Below are positions 5,138 through 6,851 of a stretch of 6,851 bases of DNA, one piece after another (within the stretch, counting starts at the first letter, position 1; the number at the start of each line of letters is the position of its first letter). The stretch spans positions 1-6,851 of the forward strand of contig JAZLDO010000125.1 of the NCBI GenBank assembly GCA_045614825.1. Direction: 5' to 3'. A program made the translations under genes and the position numbers. Source of the DNA: Aphodosoma sp045614825 (GTDB taxonomy: Bacteria; Bacteroidota; Bacteroidia; Bacteroidales; Paludibacteraceae). The notes under the pieces were generated by a model. That model was not told the origin of the DNA, made no database searches, and saw nothing but the letters and a program-made list of their open reading frames with translations.

Positions 5138-6067
5138 CTATTTCTCTTTCAAGTAAGCCACAATAACTGCCCAATATTTAACCACCAATGCCAACAATAA
5201 ACCCAACACACCACCACACACCAAACCTATAACAAGCTTATAACCACGTGGCAAAGCATAAACAACAAATGGCGTCTGAAAATTAATAACCTCGGGAGTT
5301 GACATCTGCTGCATCTCTAAATAATTTTTATGTTTCATCACCTCTATCAACGCATCATAATAAACATCTTGTCTCTTAGCCACAGTCACTTTATCCTCTG
5401 TATCAAACGACACATAACGAGGCCCTACAAAATAATCATATGATGAAAGACTATCCAATCTCTCCACCTCTTTTGTAAAATAAGCCAATCGCTGATTTTG
5501 AATCTCCTTACATCTATCATACGCCTTAACCAAATAATCTTGTGAATTAAAAAAGTTCTTCATAGCAATCTCATATTGCTTAAAATCACTATTACCCAAC
5601 ATTCTAATCTCCAAATGCACTCTATCTCTCATAATAGCATCAATAGTATCACCAAAACTAACCGACCTATCCCTATCCACATAATCAACCACCGAATCCG
5701 TCTTACTATCAATAACATTATAAACATACATTTTATCAAAAGCACTTATACCTTCCAACGACAATCCATGCTCACACTTCGCCGCATTCGACAAATTCAA
5801 AAAATCAAATAAACCCTCATTCACCACATCTCGCATACCCTCTGCATAAACAATCGTCGCATTCCCTTTAAACACTGTAGCATAAGGCTTTGACCAAATC
5901 CATCCCCCAACAACACCCAATATAGTCACAGGCAAAACAATCCAAATATATTGCAATCCCAAACGAATAGTCTGAAGAATCCAAGCAATAATACACTTAA
6001 TAATTCGCACTACCGCCTTACAACAAAGCAAAACAAAATCAAATAAATTCATATCTTTATTTTCCAT
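5138..6067 (-). CDS. Two-TM membrane protein, Wzz-like (polysaccharide chain-length determinant type)
   Basis: I prefer the ATG at 6067 (309 residues, starting MENKDMNLF). A longer reading from a TTG at 6097 adds 10 residues but lies inside the -7 promoter element and upstream of the expected transcript start. Layout: a short cytosolic part with an amphipathic, hydrophobic stretch with basic residues at about 9-34, a TM segment at 41-58 (IWIVLPVTILGVVGGWIW), a periplasmic domain of about 215 residues rich in charged and helical sequence, and a C-terminal TM at about 278-296. This is the architecture of Wzz/PCP proteins, which set O-antigen or capsule chain length at the inner membrane. Prolines cluster before TM2 (TPEV, QTPF, ALPRG), but the usual proline-rich motif is weak. 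It is first in the lpx operon and probably coupled to the HD gene. Family assignment is from topology, not strong motifs. Confidence 0.6.
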   Translation of the reverse strand: MENKDMNLFDFVLLCCKAVVRIIKCIIAWILQTIRLGLQYIWIVLPVTILGVVGGWIWSKPYATVFKGNATIVYAEGMRDVVNEGLFDFLNLSNAAKCEHGLSLEGISAFDKMYVYNVIDSKTDSVVDYVDRDRSVSFGDTIDAIMRDRVHLEIRMLGNSDFKQYEIAMKNFFNSQDYLVKAYDRCKEIQNQRLAYFTKEVERLDSLSSYDYFVGPRYVSFDTEDKVTVAKRQDVYYDALIEVMKHKNYLEMQQMSTPEVINFQTPFVVYALPRGYKLVIGLVCGGVLGLLLALVVKYWAVIVAYLKEK

Positions 6068-6094
6068 AACATAGCCAATTTTATAAATAATTTG

Positions 6095-6126
6095 CAAAGA
6101 TACTCATTTTCGCCCAATAAAACACT
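6095..6126 (-). promoter_or_regulatory. Promoter of the wzz-like/HD/lpx operon
   Basis: The minus strand reads TATCTTTG at 6102-6095, a perfect match to the Bacteroidetes -7 consensus. The -33 element is poor: at the 20-base spacing the four bases are AGTG (6126-6123) where TTTG is expected. Transcription would begin near 6088, about 21 nt before the ATG at 6067. No other full -7 match is seen in the operon's internal spacers, so this is likely the main promoter for all five genes. Confidence 0.6.
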
Positions 6127-6127
6127 A

Positions 6128-6168
6128 TTTTTAACCACTTTTTTCACTTTTACCCAATTTTTCCCTTT
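6128..6168. promoter_or_regulatory. Phased T-tracts in the divergent promoter region
   Basis: Runs of T lie at 6128-6132, 6139-6144, 6148-6151 and 6158-6162, with centres at about 6130, 6141.5, 6149.5 and 6160, averaging one per 10 bp, close to a helical turn. Such phasing tends to bend DNA. It ends about 20 bp upstream of the peptidase -33 element, where an UP-element-like enhancer would sit. The stretch has almost no G on the plus strand. Function is inferred. Confidence 0.4.
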
Positions 6169-6182
6169 CACTAAAACCCAAA

Positions 6183-6214
6183 TTTGCTCATATCAAAAAA
6201 ATGTCGTAACTTTG
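6183..6214 (+). promoter_or_regulatory. Bacteroidetes-type promoter of the C1 peptidase gene
   Basis: TTTG at 6183-6186 and TAACTTTG at 6207-6214 are separated by 20 bases, matching the -33/-7 consensus of this phylum. The start of transcription would be near 6221, leaving a 35-nt A-rich leader before the ATG at 6256 without a Shine-Dalgarno sequence, which is normal in Bacteroidetes. Confidence 0.85.
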
Positions 6215-6255
6215 CAAAAACTATACACTAACAATTAAATACAAAAACTAACGCT

Positions 6256-6851
6256 ATGAAAAAAGCACTTTTAGCCCTCATGCTCGGTTGTAGCATCGCT
6301 GTTTCGGCTCAAACAACAGAAACAAAACCTGAAGAAAACAAAGAAGGTTTCCAATTTACTACTATTAAAGAAGTACCTGTTACTCCTATCAAAGACCAAC
6401 ACCGCTCTTCTACTTGCTGGAGCTTCTCTTCTGTAGGTCTTCTCGAAGCTGAAGTACTTCGTCTCACTGGCAAAACTGTCGACCTCTCTGAAATGTTCAT
6501 CGTTAGCCACACTATGCAAGAACGCGCTCGCCTCTTCGTTCGCCTCCACGGCAACGCTACTTTCGCTCCTGGTGGTGCTTTCTCTGACGCTCTTTCAGTA
6601 ATGGAAAATCACGGTCTCGTACCTCAAGATGCTATGCCTGGCATCATGTATGGCGAAGAACTCCCTGTTCACAACGAGCTCGACGCCGTTGCTAAAGCAT
6701 ACGTTCACGCTATCGCTAAAGGCAAATTCAACAAACTCACTCCAGTATGGGCCGACGGTCTCCGTGGCATCTACGATGCTTACCTCGGCGAATGTCCTAC
6801 CGAAGTAACTATCGATGGCAAAACTATGACTCCACAAGAGTATGCTAAATC
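6256..6851 (+). CDS. C1-family cysteine peptidase, aminopeptidase C/bleomycin hydrolase-like, exported (N-terminal half, runs off right edge)
   Basis: The frame is open from the ATG at 6256 to the last base (198 codons). Residues 1-18 are a signal peptide (MKKALLALMLG..., likely cut after VSA, before QTT). The mature part has VPVTPIKDQHRSSTCWSFS at 40-58: Gln48 is the oxyanion-hole residue and Cys54 the nucleophile, six residues apart as in papain (Gln19, Cys25). LSEMFIVSH, RLHGN, GGAFSDAL and PGIMYGEEL follow the bleomycin hydrolase/PepC pattern. The catalytic His and Asn lie beyond the window. It probably trims peptides in the periplasm or at the cell surface, since intracellular PepC lacks a signal peptide. 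Codon use is strongly biased (Leu: CTC 13, CTT 4, TTA 1, TTG 0), a sign of high expression and quite unlike the opposite-strand genes. It is divergent from the lpx operon and functionally unrelated. Confidence 0.9.
   Translation, partial: MKKALLALMLGCSIAVSAQTTETKPEENKEGFQFTTIKEVPVTPIKDQHRSSTCWSFSSVGLLEAEVLRLTGKTVDLSEMFIVSHTMQERARLFVRLHGNATFAPGGAFSDALSVMENHGLVPQDAMPGIMYGEELPVHNELDAVAKAYVHAIAKGKFNKLTPVWADGLRGIYDAYLGECPTEVTIDGKTMTPQEYAK

Noticed and set aside
6068..6097. TTG start giving a 319-residue wzz-like protein
   Set aside because: The TTG is part of the -7 promoter element, and an ATG in frame lies 30 bases downstream.
6283..6294. Possible lipobox (LMLGC, Cys12) in the peptidase signal peptide
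   Set aside because: Met at -3 and Leu at -2 do not fit the lipobox well, and a better signal peptidase I site (VSA before QTT) follows six residues later. It remains a minor alternative.
6271..6837. Minus-strand open frames of 80-92 codons at the right edge
   Set aside because: The plus strand carries an unbroken C1 peptidase frame with signal peptide, active site and promoter; the minus frames are its shadows.

Overview
The window comes from a bacterium of the order Bacteroidales (phylum Bacteroidota), low in GC. Four things point there: the LpxC-FabZ fusion protein, Bacteroidetes-type promoters (-33 TTTG, -7 TAnnTTTG) instead of E. coli-like ones, A-rich translation starts without Shine-Dalgarno sites, and the gene set itself (GT3-type glycogen synthase, lpxD/lpxC-fabZ/lpxA, secreted C1 aminopeptidase-C-like protease). 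The sequence does not allow a genus call.

Layout from left to right. Positions 1-58 (minus strand) hold the first 19 codons of a GT3 glycogen synthase, which runs off the left edge and has its own promoter at 158-189. Positions 59-419 are non-coding and hold two heptameric repeat tracts, that promoter, a small AT-rich hairpin and a strong terminator for the lpx operon. Positions 420-6067 are a five-gene minus-strand operon, transcribed right to left: a two-TM Wzz-like membrane protein, an HD-domain phosphohydrolase (one base after the preceding stop codon), lpxD, lpxC-fabZ and lpxA. A strong -7 element at 6095-6102 drives it. Positions 6068-6255 are a divergent promoter region with pyrimidine-rich, T-tract-phased DNA. 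From 6256 to the right edge (plus strand) lies the N-terminal half of an exported C1-family cysteine peptidase with a near-ideal promoter.

Function. LpxA, LpxC and LpxD are the first three committed steps of lipid A synthesis. FabZ, fused to LpxC, competes for the same 3-hydroxyacyl-ACP pool and sends it to phospholipid synthesis. The operon therefore sets the lipid A/phospholipid balance and adds a membrane protein of the type that controls polysaccharide chain length, plus a SAMHD1/YdhJ-like HD hydrolase of unknown substrate.

I see no CRISPR array, insertion sequence, tRNA or defence system. The coding content is mostly known for this order. The less explained material is in the spacers: several unrelated 7-bp-period tandem repeats, a four-copy AAGTACA motif upstream of lpxC-fabZ, and tandem hairpins after lpxA. 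There is also a sharp codon and strand-composition contrast between genes.
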